Below, one piece after another: positions 54,172-63,335 of a stretch of DNA of 64,000 nt. The translations under genes were made by a program, and so were the position numbers. Origin of the DNA: GCA-003244245 sp050699435. GTDB taxonomy: Bacteria > Actinomycetota > Actinomycetes > Mycobacteriales > Pseudonocardiaceae. Each line of letters opens with the position of its first letter. The stretch's first letter is position 1. The stretch covers positions 1-64,000 of the forward strand of contig JBOHGM010000005.1 in assembly GCA_050699435.1 (NCBI GenBank), given 5' to 3'. The notes beneath the pieces are model-generated. The model was given only the letters and a program-made list of their open reading frames with translations. It did no database searches and had not been told where the DNA came from.

Positions 54172-54185
54172 GCGGTATAACCTCT

Positions 54186-55316
54186 CTAGCCGAGCTTCGG
54201 GAGCAGTTCGGCGAGTTCTTCAAGGCTGCTCAGATCGTGACCGGACAGGAGCTCGTCGATATGCGGTTCGGCCACCATCATGCCTACGGTCTGGGGACGG
54301 TAGTTTGTGTTGTCGCCCTTGTGCGGGTTCATCCACACTATCTTGTAGCACAGCCGCGAGAGCCGTTCCATGGCGGAGGAAAGGACTTCGGGGTCACCCC
54401 GGTCGAGGCCATCGGAGCAGATGACGACCACACCGCCCCGGCACATGCCCCTTCGACCCCACTTGTGTACGAATCGGTCCAGCGAGTCGCCGATGCGGGT
54501 TCCACCCTCCCAGTCAACCACAAGCTTCGCGGCCCGCTCCAGGGCTTCGTCTGGTTTGCGGGTCTGCAGGGGCTTGGTGACGCAGGTCAGCCGGGTGCCA
54601 AAGCAGAAGACTTCGACCTTCTGAGTCGCGCGTTTAGCCGTGTACGCGAACTGGAGCAGTGCGCGAGAGTAGTCCGCCATCGATCCCGAGACATCAAGGA
54701 TGAGGATGAGCGGACGCATGCGCACGCGCCGCTCCCGCCAGTACAGGTGGACCATCTCGCCATGCGTGCGCAATGATTGGCGGATCGTCCTGCGCATGTC
54801 GGGTCGGCGTCCGGCCCTCGCAGTAGTGGTGCGACGAGTGCGGCGCTTGGGAGGTGTCAGCTTGATGCGGGCCATAATGCGCCGCAGCGCTTCCAGCTCT
54901 TCTTTGGTGCAGTTCTCGAACGACCTGTGCTTGAGCGTCTCGATGTTCGAGGCCATCAGCCCAAGGAGTGCTTCTTCCTCCTGCTCCTTGCCCCCCGGTT
55001 CCGTGGAGGGGATCTCGAAGGCTGCCTCAGCCTCAGCGGCAGACTGCGCCTTGATCTTCAGCAGTTCCTGCATGGGATTGTCGGCGCCAAGGAAGAAGGT
55101 CCGGAACACCTCGTCGTAGACGACGATGTCCTCACGCCTGCTGACGAGGGTGGTCCGCCCGGCCCAGTACAGGTCCACCAGGTCCGTAGGGTCGAGCGGA
55201 GCCATCGCCTTGCAATAGGTGAGGATATCATCCGAACCGATTGCCAGCCCCTTCTCCCGCAGTGCCCGTCCAAAGCTGACGAGCACTGATACGAACCCCT
55301 GGTTATCGCGTGACAT
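54186..55316 (-). CDS. coxE: CoxE-type von Willebrand factor A protein
   Basis: 376 residues. The N-terminal half (VSFGRALREKGLAIGSDDIL, DLYWAGRTTLVSRREDIVVY) and the C-terminal VWA domain with a complete MIDAS, LILILDVSGSMADYSRALLQ, then WEGGTRIGDSLDRFVHKWGR and VVVICSDGLDRGDPEVLSSA, are typical of CoxE. It works with the AAA+ protein CoxD in forming the [CuSMoO2] active site. It follows coxD by 27 bases. Confidence 0.92.
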   Translation of the reverse strand: MSRDNQGFVSVLVSFGRALREKGLAIGSDDILTYCKAMAPLDPTDLVDLYWAGRTTLVSRREDIVVYDEVFRTFFLGADNPMQELLKIKAQSAAEAEAAFEIPSTEPGGKEQEEEALLGLMASNIETLKHRSFENCTKEELEALRRIMARIKLTPPKRRTRRTTTARAGRRPDMRRTIRQSLRTHGEMVHLYWRERRVRMRPLILILDVSGSMADYSRALLQFAYTAKRATQKVEVFCFGTRLTCVTKPLQTRKPDEALERAAKLVVDWEGGTRIGDSLDRFVHKWGRRGMCRGGVVVICSDGLDRGDPEVLSSAMERLSRLCYKIVWMNPHKGDNTNYRPQTVGMMVAEPHIDELLSGHDLSSLEELAELLPKLG

Positions 55317-55343
55317 CAGTACGAGACAAATCCGTGCGGCGTC

Positions 55344-56219
55344 TTAGGCATTGGATGTGATCTCCTTGATGTTGTCGCGCACCATGGCTAGATCGTCCTT
55401 GTCCTTGACAACCGATCCGAGAGTTACGTCGGCGACCTCAGAGTTGAGCCGGTCCTCACCGAGGAACTCGAGGGTGCGGGCCCAGTCGATGGTCTCGGCA
55501 ACGCCGGGCGGCTTGGCAAGGTCCATCTCCCGAAGCCGGTTGACCGCTGAGACCACCTTGCGGGCCAGCGCCTCCGATACCCCGGGGGCTTGAACGGTGA
55601 CGATCTCGACCTCACGGTCGGGTTCGGGGTAGTCGATCCAGTGGTACATGCAGCGTCGCTTCAGAGCATCGTGCAGGTCCCGGGTGCGGTTGGAGGTCAA
55701 GACGACGAGTGGGGGGCGTTCCGCCTTGATCGTGCCCACTTCGGGGATGCTGATCTGGAAGTCGGAAAGGACCTCCAGCAGGAACGCCTCGAACTCGTCG
55801 TCGGCGCGGTCGACCTCGTCGATGAGCAGGACGGCCTGATCACCGGCCTGGACGGCCTGCATGAGCGGACGCTCGAGCAGGAACTTCGGGCCGAACAGCT
55901 TCTCGACCGCTGCTTCGTCGTCGATGTCGCGCTCAGACATGGCCCGGATGTAGAGCAACTGGCGGGCGTAGTCCCACTCGTAGAGAGCCTGGTTTGTGTC
56001 GATGCCCTCGTAGCACTGCAGCCGGATCAGCTGGCGGTCGTAGACCGAGGCCAGCACCTTGGCGATCTCGGTCTTGCCGGTCCCCACCTCACCTTCCAAC
56101 AGGATGGGACGTTGCAGCTTCATAGCCACGAAAACCGCCGTGGCCAATCCTCGGTCTGCCAGATAATCGCCCTGCCGTAACCTCTGGATCAGTTCCTTTA
56201 CGTCATCTGGGTAATTCAT
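55344..56219 (-). CDS. coxD: CoxD-type AAA+ ATPase (MoxR family)
   Basis: 291 residues. Walker A LEGEVGTGKTEIAKVLA near 42-50, Walker B AVLLIDEVDRADDEFEAFLL, sensor 1 PPLVVLTSNRTRDLHDALKR, and RRCMYHWIDYPEPDREVEIV. CoxD is an AAA+ chaperone that partly unfolds CoxL for sulfur and copper insertion. Start at 56219; AGATCGCTC upstream gives a poor ribosome binding site except AGGAGATC. Confidence 0.93.
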   Translation of the reverse strand: MNYPDDVKELIQRLRQGDYLADRGLATAVFVAMKLQRPILLEGEVGTGKTEIAKVLASVYDRQLIRLQCYEGIDTNQALYEWDYARQLLYIRAMSERDIDDEAAVEKLFGPKFLLERPLMQAVQAGDQAVLLIDEVDRADDEFEAFLLEVLSDFQISIPEVGTIKAERPPLVVLTSNRTRDLHDALKRRCMYHWIDYPEPDREVEIVTVQAPGVSEALARKVVSAVNRLREMDLAKPPGVAETIDWARTLEFLGEDRLNSEVADVTLGSVVKDKDDLAMVRDNIKEITSNA

Positions 56220-56339
56220 TGAGCGATCTCCTTGGCGCGCTGGCGGCCGATGAGCGGCGAGTTCAGACCGATCTAGAGTGAGCCGCGCCGCACGTGCTGA
56301 CGCTGGCTGGCTTGGCAGGGCGAAATCCCACCTGGGGAG

Positions 56340-56531
56340 CTAGTTGATGGTGCTGTACCCTCGGTCGTTAAACTGGGAGGAACTCTTGTACGAGGTCGTG
56401 CGCGCGGCTCCCGCAACCGCAGCCTTGCCGTCTTGGTCCTGCGGGTACGACGTTGTGCGAGCGCTCTCGATCGCCCCGGTACTGCCGGGTTGCGGAGCGG
56501 ACAGCTGCGGCTTCGTGCGTCCGAACGCCAT
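56340..56531 (-). CDS. Small hypothetical protein in the cox cluster
   Basis: 63 residues: MAFGRTKPQLSAPQPGSTGA, IESARTTSYPQDQDGKAAVA, GAARTTSYKSSSQFNDRGYS TIN. Low complexity with a repeated 'ARTTSY' motif, no predicted fold. GGGAG lies at ideal distance before the ATG, and it is in the same direction as coxD. Function unknown. Confidence 0.5.
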   Translation of the reverse strand: MAFGRTKPQLSAPQPGSTGAIESARTTSYPQDQDGKAAVAGAARTTSYKSSSQFNDRGYSTIN

Positions 56532-56585
56532 GTGTATTCTCCCGTTCCATCCATCTGACCGTCACCCGAAATGAGCGGCGGTTGC

Positions 56586-56933
56586 CTACTCTTTGTTCGA
56601 CTTGTCTGACTCTGAGGAGCCGAACACAAGATCCCTTACGCTGCTCCCAGTAGACAGCTTGCCCTCACGCTCGAGCTTGGTCTTCCAGGCAGCGCGAAGA
56701 TTGTTACCCACCGGCTCCTTGGCGGCCTTGTCCGGTTCGTCAACATCATCGGAGAGCCCGTGGAAGCCGACGGTCTCCATGTTCTTGCATGTCTTCGTGT
56801 TGCCACACGATTCGTCGATGTCCGCGCTAGTCTGGTTCTGGGCGCTCCAGACTTCCCGCAGCGCCGAGAGGGCCTGCTCGCCACCCTCCGGAAGGTTGTC
56901 GGTCTGCCGTGCGTTCTCCTGCTCTTGGCTCAT
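56586..56933 (-). CDS. Hypothetical protein in the cox cluster
   Basis: 115 residues, highly charged: MSQEQENARQTDNLPEGGEQ, ALSALREVWSAQNQTSADID, CGNTKTCKN in the middle and NNLRAAWKTKLEREGKLSTG near the end. No family recognised. GAGG ten bases upstream supports ATG 56933. Likely first gene of the minus-strand cox transcription unit. Confidence 0.55.
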   Translation of the reverse strand: MSQEQENARQTDNLPEGGEQALSALREVWSAQNQTSADIDESCGNTKTCKNMETVGFHGLSDDVDEPDKAAKEPVGNNLRAAWKTKLEREGKLSTGSSVRDLVFGSSESDKSNKE

Positions 56934-57030
56934 ATCCGCGCATCCTCTCCGAATGCAAGTCGTCAGGCGGATGATCGAGAAACTGTGCCGGGCCCACACT
57001 GCTCAAGGAGCGACTACCGCCTCCGCTGGT

Positions 57031-57660
57031 CTACGGTCGCCGCGCCCCTTGTTCGAACCGGCGATTTACTTCCTCCCAGTTCACCACGTTCCAGAAGGCA
57101 TCGACGTAGTCGCCGCGCCGGGCCGGGTACTGCAGGTAGTAGGCGTGCTCCCACAGGTCGAGCCCGAGGACCGGGACCTCTTCGGCAGTGCACGGGGAGT
57201 CCTCATTGGACAGGGTGTATGCGACCAGGCGGTTGCGTGACCGCACCAGCCAGACCCAACCGCTGCCCATGTGCGTGGTGGCGAGGGAGGTGAACTGCTG
57301 CTTGAAGGCCGCGAAGTTACCGAACTCCTCCTCAATGGCCGCAGCGACCGAACCGGTCGGCTCTCCGCCACCCCCGCTGCTCAAGATCGTCCAGAAGAAA
57401 CTGTGGTTCGCGTGTCCCCCGCCGTAGTTGCGGATCGCGTTCCGGGACTCCTCGGGGATCTTGCCGAGGTTCCACAGCAGGTCGTCGACCGACTGGTCAC
57501 CCGCCGCCTGCAGCTCGTTCGTCGCGCTGAGCGCTGAGTTCAGCTGGTCGACGTACCCACGGTGGTGCTGGGTGTGGTGGATCTCCATGGTGCGCGCGTC
57601 GAAGTGTGGTTCAAGCGCGTCGTAGCCGTAGGGCAGGTCGGGAAGGCTGTAGGAGCTCAT
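57031..57660 (-). CDS. sodA: Superoxide dismutase (Mn/Fe)
   Basis: 209 residues. Metal ligands are visible: first His in IHHTQHHRGYVDQLNSAL, second in NHSFFWTIL (HANHSFFW), Asp and His in GLDLWEHAYYLQYPARRGDY. The DLWEHAYYLQY block is the family signature. It converts superoxide to hydrogen peroxide. It is a separate unit upstream of the small cox-cluster genes on the same strand; GGAAGGGGAA is before the ATG. Confidence 0.95.
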   Translation of the reverse strand: MSSYSLPDLPYGYDALEPHFDARTMEIHHTQHHRGYVDQLNSALSATNELQAAGDQSVDDLLWNLGKIPEESRNAIRNYGGGHANHSFFWTILSSGGGGEPTGSVAAAIEEEFGNFAAFKQQFTSLATTHMGSGWVWLVRSRNRLVAYTLSNEDSPCTAEEVPVLGLDLWEHAYYLQYPARRGDYVDAFWNVVNWEEVNRRFEQGARRP

Positions 57661-57893
57661 ATTCCCCTTCCTGAGCTCGGAACTTCGGTGGTCCGGAGTT
57701 TCCCATGATACACGGTTGCGCGCTGCTCACGGGGTTGAGCAACCAGCGCGAACGCAGACACGCTGGTCAACCGGTACGTACGAGCGAGCGGCTTCGTTGG
57801 TTCGGTGCCTCGCGCTCAGGGCTCGTTCCGATCGATGTGGGCACGCGGGTGCTGCGACGTCGGAGCATGATGTGCTGCGCCGAGTTGTCCGTT

Positions 57894-59066
57894 TTATGAT
57901 GATCGGCGTTGCCAGCCCGAGCTGAGGTGGTGGCAGAGGGTGTCGACGGAGTTCTCGTCGTGGTAGATGCCGAAACCGAATCGCAGGCGATCGTCGCGGA
58001 AGTCGATGATCACTTTGTGGGTCCGCAGCCGGGCGGCGACCGCGCTCGCGTCGGGATGGCGGAAGGTGAGGAAATGTCCCCGTTCGCTGGTCTCGGGGGG
58101 TGGTAGGAGTGTCGCGTTGCCGAGCCCGGGCACCGTCAGCGCGTCGATGCGGTCGAGGAACTGCGCCTGGAGTCGGCGGACGTGGGCGTGGATGGCGGGC
58201 ACGGACAGGCCCAGCTCGCCGAGCAGGCGTTGGGCGGCGTTGAAGCGGTACAGCCCGGTTGGATCGAACGTTGCGCCCAGGAAGCGGGTGGCGTCGGGCG
58301 GGTAGCTGATGTGTCCGGGTGGTTCGGTGCGCTGGGCGGAGCCGGCGAACCAGCCTGTGTTGATCGGACGCTCGCCGTATCCGGGTGGGCAGTGCAGGAA
58401 GCAGGCGCCCTCGCCGGCCATCGCGTACTTGTAGCCGCCTGCCAGGTAGAAGGCTCGGTCCGCGAGGGGGCCGAGGTCGGTGGGCAGTGCCATGAAGCCG
58501 TGGTAGCCGTCGATGACCACGAACGTGTCGTCGGTGGGCACGGCGGCGGCGATCGCCTCGAGGTCGGTGACGACAAATCCCGAGTTGAAGTGCACCTGGC
58601 TGAAGAAGACGAGGTCGTGGCCCCCGCGGGCGGCGGCGTCGAGCAGCCGCTGGGTAAAAGTGGCGAACGGCTCGGCCGCCACGCGCTCGACGACCGCGAG
58701 CCCGGCTTCCTCCAGCCGGCGCACCTGCCGGGCGAAGCTGTGAAACTCACTGTCCGTGGTCAGGATGCGGGTCGGCGCCGGCAGGCAGGACAGCAGCCGC
58801 AGCACCAGCTCGTGCGTGTTCGGTGCGAAGGTGACGGTCGCGGAGTCGGACAGGCCCAGCTGGCCGGCGACGTGCCTGCCGGCCTCGGGCAGCACCTCGC
58901 CCAGCAGCAGGCCCCACTTGTCGTCGTGCAGCGCGGCGGCGTCGAGCCACGCGCGCTGCTGCGCCTCGAACGTCACGTCCGGCCAGGGATGGTGGCTGTG
59001 CGCGGCGACGTGCAGTCGGTCCGGGTCCTGGGCGAGGAAGCGGGCGAAGTGGCGCTGGTAGCTCAT
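57894..59066 (-). CDS. Class V aminotransferase / kynureninase-like PLP enzyme
   Basis: 390 residues. VAAHSHHPWPDVTFEAQQRA at the start, ATVTFAPNTHELVLRLLSCL, then VVIDGYHGFMALPTDLGPLA, and the PLP lysine in FYLAGGYKYAMAGEGACFLH. The order fits kynureninase-like class V enzymes (cysteine-desulfurase superfamily). Kynureninase cleaves kynurenine to anthranilate, but no other tryptophan-degradation genes are here, so the substrate is uncertain. Start at 59066 has GAGGG upstream. Confidence 0.8.
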   Translation of the reverse strand: MSYQRHFARFLAQDPDRLHVAAHSHHPWPDVTFEAQQRAWLDAAALHDDKWGLLLGEVLPEAGRHVAGQLGLSDSATVTFAPNTHELVLRLLSCLPAPTRILTTDSEFHSFARQVRRLEEAGLAVVERVAAEPFATFTQRLLDAAARGGHDLVFFSQVHFNSGFVVTDLEAIAAAVPTDDTFVVIDGYHGFMALPTDLGPLADRAFYLAGGYKYAMAGEGACFLHCPPGYGERPINTGWFAGSAQRTEPPGHISYPPDATRFLGATFDPTGLYRFNAAQRLLGELGLSVPAIHAHVRRLQAQFLDRIDALTVPGLGNATLLPPPETSERGHFLTFRHPDASAVAARLRTHKVIIDFRDDRLRFGFGIYHDENSVDTLCHHLSSGWQRRSS

Positions 59067-59155
59067 CGCTGCCCTCGGTAGCGAAAGCCCATCACCGGCC
59101 CACCGTGCCGCGCGCTGACCAGCCGCTGACACCCCAGCAACTGGTCCAGCTGCAG

Positions 59156-59200
59156 GTGATCCCAGTAGTACCGTGATCCCATTAGTACCGTGATCCCATT
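59156..59200. repeat. 17-bp tandem repeat
   Basis: AGTACCGTGATCCCATT occurs twice (59167-59183, 59184-59200), preceded by a partial copy from 59156. The 270-base gap 59067-59336 has no other feature I can name. Confidence 0.9.
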
Positions 59201-59336
59201 AGCACAGGGGCTCCCCACGCGCGGTCATGGCCAGACAACCGTACTCTCGCCGTTGATGACGGTCGCAAGCCTTTCGCCCTGCTTGCGCTGGACGTACTCT
59301 CAGACAAAGTCGGCCAGCGGATCGGAGGGTCGTCTG

Positions 59337-59765
59337 ATGCGGATAGCCAACGTGCTGCGCGCCAAGGGATCGGTGGTCGCGACTGTGACGCCGGGTGCGT
59401 CGGTCGCTGGCCTCCTCGCCGAGCTTGTCAACTCCAGCGTCGGCGCCGTGGTCGTCGTCCGGGAAGGCGCCGTCGTCGGTATGGTGTGGGAGCGGGACCT
59501 CGTCCGCCACCTGCACGAACGCGGTGCGTCGCTCGTTGAAGCCCCCGTATCAGACATCATGAACGTCGATGTGGTCGGCTGCGTGCCAACCGATGAGGTG
59601 GATGACATCCTGCGGATCATGACCGATCGGCGGATCCGGCACTTGCCGGTGATAGTCGACGGTGAGCTCAGCGGAATTGTCAGCATGGGCGACCTCGTGA
59701 AGGCGCGAATCGACGAGCTGGAGACCAATCGCGCGTACCTGCAGTCCTACATCGGCTCTGGTTAG
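59337..59765 (+). CDS. CBS-domain pair protein
   Basis: 142 residues: two CBS motifs, RIANVLRAKGSVVATVTPGA with SSVGAVVVVREGAVVGMVWE, and APVSDIMNVDVVGCVPTDEV with RRIRHLPVIVDGELSGIVSM GDLV. Such stand-alone pairs bind adenine nucleotides and act as energy or redox sensors. ATG at 59337 has GGAGG nine bases upstream; the frame extends to 59190 without conserved sequence. Its end overlaps the first acyltransferase gene. Confidence 0.9.
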   Translation: MRIANVLRAKGSVVATVTPGASVAGLLAELVNSSVGAVVVVREGAVVGMVWERDLVRHLHERGASLVEAPVSDIMNVDVVGCVPTDEVDDILRIMTDRRIRHLPVIVDGELSGIVSMGDLVKARIDELETNRAYLQSYIGSG

Positions 59766-61086
59766 CGCAGACCGCCGTCGGGATCGCTACGTCGACCTGC
59801 TCCGGGCCGTCGCGATCCTGGCGGTCGTGACAGGGCACTGGCTGGCCGCGGCGGTGACCGTGCAGGACGGTCGGCTCGGTGGGGCCAATGCGTTGGAGGT
59901 GCTGCCCTGGGCGCGACCGCTGACCTGGCTGTTCCAGGTGATGCCGGTGTTCTTCCTGGTCGGCGGCTATGCGAACGCAGCGTCGTGGTCGAGCCACCAG
60001 CGCCGAGGTGGTGACGGGGCGTCCTGGGTGCGGTCCCGGATGTTTCGCCTGCTGCGGCCGACCGTGGTCTTCGTGGTCATCCTCGCGGCGGCGGCAGTGC
60101 TTGGCCGGGCGGTGGGGCTCGATCCCGGCCTTGTGGGCGACGCAGCCTGGGTGGCCGCCATCTCGCTGTGGTTTCTCGCGGTGTACATCGCCGTGGTGGC
60201 TCTCGCCCCGATCGTCATCAGCGGGCAGCGCCGATGGGGTCATGGCAGGACCATCGTGCTGCTGGTGGCCTGGGTCGCGGTGGCCGACCTGAGCCGACTC
60301 GTCTTCGAGGTGTCCTACTTCGCGTGGTCGACCTACTTGCTGGCGTGGCTGGCCGTGCACCAACTCGGGGTTGCCTGGCGAGACGGCGCGCTGACCCGCA
60401 ACCCAGGGACAACGCGGGTGACGGCGTGGCTGCTCGCCGGCGGCGGTCTGCTGAGTCTGCTGCTGCTCACCGGTCCCGGCCCTTACGCGGTGAGCATGGT
60501 CGGCACGGTCGGCCCCGGGTTGCAGAACACCGCGCCTCCCACGCTGGCCCTGCTGGCGTTGGCCGCCACGCAGACCGGGCTGATCCTGCTGCTACGCGGT
60601 CCGGTCGACCGCTGGCTGGCCAGGCCCGGGCCGTGGGCCGCGGTGGTGGCCGTCAACTCGGTGGTGCTCACCGTCTACCTCTGGCACATGGTGCCGATCC
60701 TTGTCGTGGCGCCAACCTTGGTCCTGACCGGGGTGCTGCCGCAGTACCCCATCGGCTCCGCAGCGTGGCTGCTGCTCCGGCTCCCCTGGATGCTCGCCCT
60801 CGCGATCGTGCTGATCGCGCTGGTCGCGGTGCTCGCCCGAGGGGAACGACCCCGGCTGCGCGGTGCGGAAGCCACCCGGTCCGGCGAGTCACCGTGGGCG
60901 AAGACGCGGCTCGGCGTGGGTGTGATCGCCTGCCTCGCCGGGCTGATCGGGCTCGCGGCCACCGGATTCGCGGGCGTTGCGCCCACGGTCGTGCCGATCG
61001 TCGAGCTGACCGTCCTCGCACTCGGCCTGCTGCTGGTCGGCCTGCGAGTGCCGAGCATCGGACGCCTGCATGCCCGCCGCGGCTAG
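59758..61086 (+). CDS. Acyltransferase-3 family membrane protein, first copy
   Basis: About 442 residues, ten or more helices. The family signature with the catalytic histidine is in RYVDLLRAVAILAVVTGHWL; also VMPVFFLVGGYANAASW and FLAVYIAVVALAPIV. The start is unclear: the conserved first helix begins well before the first GTG (59827), and the only alternative start upstream is CTG at 59758, overlapping the CBS gene. It probably moves an acyl group onto a cell-surface sugar or lipid. Sequence is similar in layout to the next gene. Confidence 0.75.
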   Translation: MVSADRRRDRYVDLLRAVAILAVVTGHWLAAAVTVQDGRLGGANALEVLPWARPLTWLFQVMPVFFLVGGYANAASWSSHQRRGGDGASWVRSRMFRLLRPTVVFVVILAAAAVLGRAVGLDPGLVGDAAWVAAISLWFLAVYIAVVALAPIVISGQRRWGHGRTIVLLVAWVAVADLSRLVFEVSYFAWSTYLLAWLAVHQLGVAWRDGALTRNPGTTRVTAWLLAGGGLLSLLLLTGPGPYAVSMVGTVGPGLQNTAPPTLALLALAATQTGLILLLRGPVDRWLARPGPWAAVVAVNSVVLTVYLWHMVPILVVAPTLVLTGVLPQYPIGSAAWLLLRLPWMLALAIVLIALVAVLARGERPRLRGAEATRSGESPWAKTRLGVGVIACLAGLIGLAATGFAGVAPTVVPIVELTVLALGLLLVGLRVPSIGRLHARRG

Positions 61087-62209
61087 CTCGGCCTGGGCTC
61101 GGCTGCGCGATGTCGCTGACGCGACCCCACCCGGGCGGGACCGAGTGGTCGACGCGACCCGCGCCGCCGCCATCCTGGTGGTGATCGCGTGGCACTGGGC
61201 CGGGTCGATGACCCACCGCGACGCCAGCGGCACGCTGGTGATGCCCAACCCCATCGCGGAGGTCCCCGGTGGCTGGCTGGCCACCTGGGTGCTGCAGGTG
61301 ATGCCAGCCTTCTTCGTGGTCGGTGGTTTCGCGAACCTCACCAGCTGGAACTCCGTGCTCCGCAGCGGCAGCGGCAGCGGCTCGGCGGAGTTCTTGCGAC
61401 GGCGAATGGCCCGGTTGCTGCTGCCGGTCGCGGTCTGGGTCGCGGTCTGGATAACCGGAGAGGTCATCGCCGCTGTCGTGCTACCCGGCCACCGCTGGGT
61501 ATGGGAGTGGTTCCCTGGGGTGCTCGCGCCGCTGTGGTTCGTCGCCGCCTACATCGCCGTCACCGCAGCCGTGCCGCTGACCGCACGGTTACACCGCCGC
61601 TTCGGTCAGTGGGCAGTACTCGCTATCGGGGCCGGGATCGCCACGCTGGACGTTCTGACGCGGGGGCTGGGCGTGCCGTGGGCCGGGTGGGTCTCGGCGG
61701 GGCTGGTGTGGCTGTTCGCCCATCAGCTCGGGTATCTCTGGTGCACCAACGCCACGACGTGGAGCACGGGCAGGCGGGCGGGGATCGCCGCAGCCGGCCT
61801 GTCCGGTCTGGTGCTGCTCACCACCCTCGGCTACCCGCGTTCCATGGTGGCCCTGCCCGGGGACACCGAGTCCAACATGTTCCCCCCGAACGCCACGATC
61901 GCCGCGCTAGCCGTGTTCCAGCTCGGCCTGATCCTGCTGGCCGCACCGCTGGCCGCCCGCCTGCTGCACCGCCGAGGGGTTTGGCGGGCCGTGGTCGCGG
62001 TCAACGCGACCGCCTTGACACTGTTCGTCTGGCACATGAGCGCCTACGCCGGGTTCCTGTGGATCTTCGAGGGCCTCGGCGGCCGGCTCGGGGACGAACC
62101 CACCCTCCAGTGGTGGCTGCAGCGCCCCTGGTGGCTGCTCGGCCCCGGTCTGGTCCTCGCCGCCCTGGTCGCACTCTTCGGCCGCGCCGAGACCTCCACC
62201 CTCCGGTGA
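61070..62209 (+). CDS. Acyltransferase-3 family membrane protein, second copy
   Basis: 379 residues. DRVVDATRAAAILVVIAWHW carries the catalytic histidine, followed by VMPAFFVVGGFANLTSW, PLWFVAAYIAVTAAVPLT and a late VVAVNATALTLFVWHMSAYA. It parallels the preceding gene (VVAVNSVVLTVYLWHM there), so the two are paralogues in tandem. The ATG overlaps the previous stop by 17 bases. Membrane O-acyltransferase; target unknown. Confidence 0.8.
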   Translation: MPAAASSAWARLRDVADATPPGRDRVVDATRAAAILVVIAWHWAGSMTHRDASGTLVMPNPIAEVPGGWLATWVLQVMPAFFVVGGFANLTSWNSVLRSGSGSGSAEFLRRRMARLLLPVAVWVAVWITGEVIAAVVLPGHRWVWEWFPGVLAPLWFVAAYIAVTAAVPLTARLHRRFGQWAVLAIGAGIATLDVLTRGLGVPWAGWVSAGLVWLFAHQLGYLWCTNATTWSTGRRAGIAAAGLSGLVLLTTLGYPRSMVALPGDTESNMFPPNATIAALAVFQLGLILLAAPLAARLLHRRGVWRAVVAVNATALTLFVWHMSAYAGFLWIFEGLGGRLGDEPTLQWWLQRPWWLLGPGLVLAALVALFGRAETSTLR

Positions 62210-62270
62210 TGACATACTGCCATGGTCCACATTGTTCTCAGTGGCATATCGCTTGCAGGAGGATGAGATC

Positions 62271-63281
62271 GTGCCGTTGAGTTCCTACGGAGTGCTGGTC
62301 GGGCATGCAGTCGACCGTCGTCGCGAGGAAGGTAGCAGCGACACCCCCCATTACCAGATCCACGTCAAGGACGGCGACGGCGTCAATTACCGGATCGCGG
62401 TCAACGTGAGGTCACAGCTGCCGCCGTCCGATCTGCTGTACCTCGTTGACGACGACCTGCGACACCCCGTCACCACCGCCCTGGAGAGCCTCGGCTCAGG
62501 CTGGCACCTACTCCCCCGGAGAGCGGGAGGGGCGAACCTCGACTTCATCCGGGGGAACCTCTTCACTCCGGCGCAGATGCGCCCCCTGCCTCCCGATGTG
62601 CCCGGTGCGGACAACGACCTATCCGACCACCTCGACCACTATGTGCAGCGGGCCATCAGGAACCCCGCGGCTCAGCTGTACATCTATGGGGAGCGATGGG
62701 GGCCCGAGAGAAGTACCAAAGACAAGATCTTCGGCTTCTTGCCCGGCAACGGGGTGCATGACATTCACATGAACCAGGGCAACAGCGGGCGGTTCCGGGC
62801 GGACGACGGCGTCTGGCAGGACGGCGGCATACTGATCCACTTCCCTGGCGAATCCCGCTGGGCCGGTCTCTTCCTCGCCTTTCAGAGCCAGGCCTGGCAT
62901 ACCGACGACACCACCGGCCACGCGCTCGACGGCATCCCACCAGGACCCGACCCCGACACCGCAGCGATCCGAATTCTCGCCGCCCTGGTCAATCCCCTCG
63001 GTCCGGCCCCTGAGCAGGAGACCGTGCTGCTGGTCAACGCGTCCCCTGAACCGGTTGATCTCAGCGGCTGGCGCATCGCCGACCAACTCAAGAACACCTG
63101 CGAGATCCCGGCTGGCCCGCTCGGTTCCGGAGCGACCTTGACAGTACCCGTCAGCAACGGCGTGGCACTGAGCAACCGCGGCGGGTCGATCACTGTGCTC
63201 GACGACAAGGGCCGAAAGGTATCGGGGGTCTCATACACGGCCGCAAGAGCACAACGCGAGGGATGGACGGTTACCTTCTGA
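62271..63281 (+). CDS. DUF2278 protein with lamin-tail domain
   Basis: 336 residues. DUF2278 core: LSSYGVLVGHAVDRRREEGS, TPHYQIHVKDGDGVNYRIAV, LLYLVDDDLRHPVTTALESL, GERWGPERSTKDKIFGFLPG, NGVHDIHMNQGNSGRF, then AFQSQAWHTDDTTGHA. A C-terminal lamin-tail-like beta domain (VLLVNASPEPVDLSGWRIAD) follows. The histidine-rich GVHDIHMNQGN suggests a metal-dependent phosphoesterase-like site. GTG at 62271 has AGGAGG eight bases upstream. Function unknown. Confidence 0.8.
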   Translation: MPLSSYGVLVGHAVDRRREEGSSDTPHYQIHVKDGDGVNYRIAVNVRSQLPPSDLLYLVDDDLRHPVTTALESLGSGWHLLPRRAGGANLDFIRGNLFTPAQMRPLPPDVPGADNDLSDHLDHYVQRAIRNPAAQLYIYGERWGPERSTKDKIFGFLPGNGVHDIHMNQGNSGRFRADDGVWQDGGILIHFPGESRWAGLFLAFQSQAWHTDDTTGHALDGIPPGPDPDTAAIRILAALVNPLGPAPEQETVLLVNASPEPVDLSGWRIADQLKNTCEIPAGPLGSGATLTVPVSNGVALSNRGGSITVLDDKGRKVSGVSYTAARAQREGWTVTF

Positions 63282-63335
63282 TCCGCCCGGCCACTCTGCG
63301 GGGCGCGAGCACCCAGAGCTGGCCAATAGCGGTTG

